Positions 5,337 through 5,460 of a DNA stretch of 5,460 nt are shown here, piece after piece (within the stretch, counting starts at the first letter, position 1; each line of letters begins with the position of its first letter). Source of the stretch: Betaproteobacteria bacterium (lineage in GTDB: Bacteria; Pseudomonadota; Gammaproteobacteria; Burkholderiales; Rhodocyclaceae); the NCBI GenBank assembly GCA_028065725.1, contig JAPTVL010000104.1:1-5460 (forward strand), in the 5' to 3' direction. The position numbers were made by a program, and so were the translations under genes. Under the pieces are notes generated by a model, which made no database searches, was not told the DNA's origin, and saw only the letters and a program-made list of their open reading frames with translations.

Positions 5337-5460
5337 CTATTTCGCAATAGAAACTACATTAATAATCCAGTCCCAAGCGGTAATGCTTTTGACCCGGTCA
5401 GGAGCGTTTTCGAGATTGCGTAGCGCCACGACGAGGTGGTCTTCGAGGGCATCGAGGCTG
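5337..5460 (-). CDS. C-terminal 40 residues of an unidentified protein, possibly a transposase
   Basis: On the minus strand a frame is open from the window edge to a TAG at 5337-5339. The peptide looks like a genuine helical C-terminus: an acidic, leucine-rich segment (ALEDHLVVALRNLENAP) followed by RVKSITAWDWII and a short hydrophobic end. The SIT.WDWI pattern reminds me of C-termini of some IS630-type transposases, but this is recollection from a short stretch, not a demonstrated match. The catalytic residues would lie outside the window. The end of the frame is more AT-rich than its start. If it is a transposase, an insertion-sequence end should lie in 5216-5336. Confidence 0.5.
   Translation of the reverse strand, partial: SLDALEDHLVVALRNLENAPDRVKSITAWDWIINVVSIAK

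Overview
The window looks like chromosomal DNA of a GC-rich betaproteobacterium, probably a respiratory one of the Thiobacillus/Nitrosomonadales/Rhodocyclales kind. This rests on codon use, the proteobacterial form of the DUF971 protein, and a pair of cytochrome c5-type proteins. The genus is an inference and cannot be fixed from this sequence alone.

Layout. (1) 2-787, plus strand: the 3' half of an ABC-F ATPase of the YbiT type. It overlaps by four bases (ATGA) a 251-residue Rossmann protein related to ketopantoate reductase (784-1539). (2) 1547-2912, minus strand: a fructosamine-kinase-family protein and, upstream of it, a DUF971 protein, separated by a strong rho-independent terminator (2452-2480). 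Upstream again, on the same strand, is tRNA-Arg(CCG) with an encoded CCA end (3015-3091). (3) 3233-5215, plus strand: a cluster behind a promoter with a consensus TATAAT. It holds a membrane-anchored monohaem cytochrome c5, a second c5-like cytochrome predicted to be a lipoprotein, and a zinc-ribbon/transmembrane/Sel1-repeat protein 8 bases further on. (4) 5216-5460: a more AT-rich junction, then the last 40 codons of a minus-strand reading frame leaving the window, which weakly resembles a transposase C-terminus.

How the parts fit. The two cytochromes are clearly duplicates of one haem domain, each attached to the periplasmic side of the inner membrane by a different device (N-terminal helix versus lipid) and each carrying an Ala/Pro/Lys-rich flexible segment at opposite ends. 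They are likely electron shuttles between membrane complexes and terminal reductases or oxidases. The Sel1 protein may be an envelope partner. The other genes (translation factor, sugar-amine repair, DUF971, tRNA) are housekeeping in character.

I found no CRISPR array, toxin-antitoxin pair, phage gene or complete mobile element. Nothing here amounts to an evident new biological system. The most distinctive parts are the cytochrome pair and its Sel1 neighbour.
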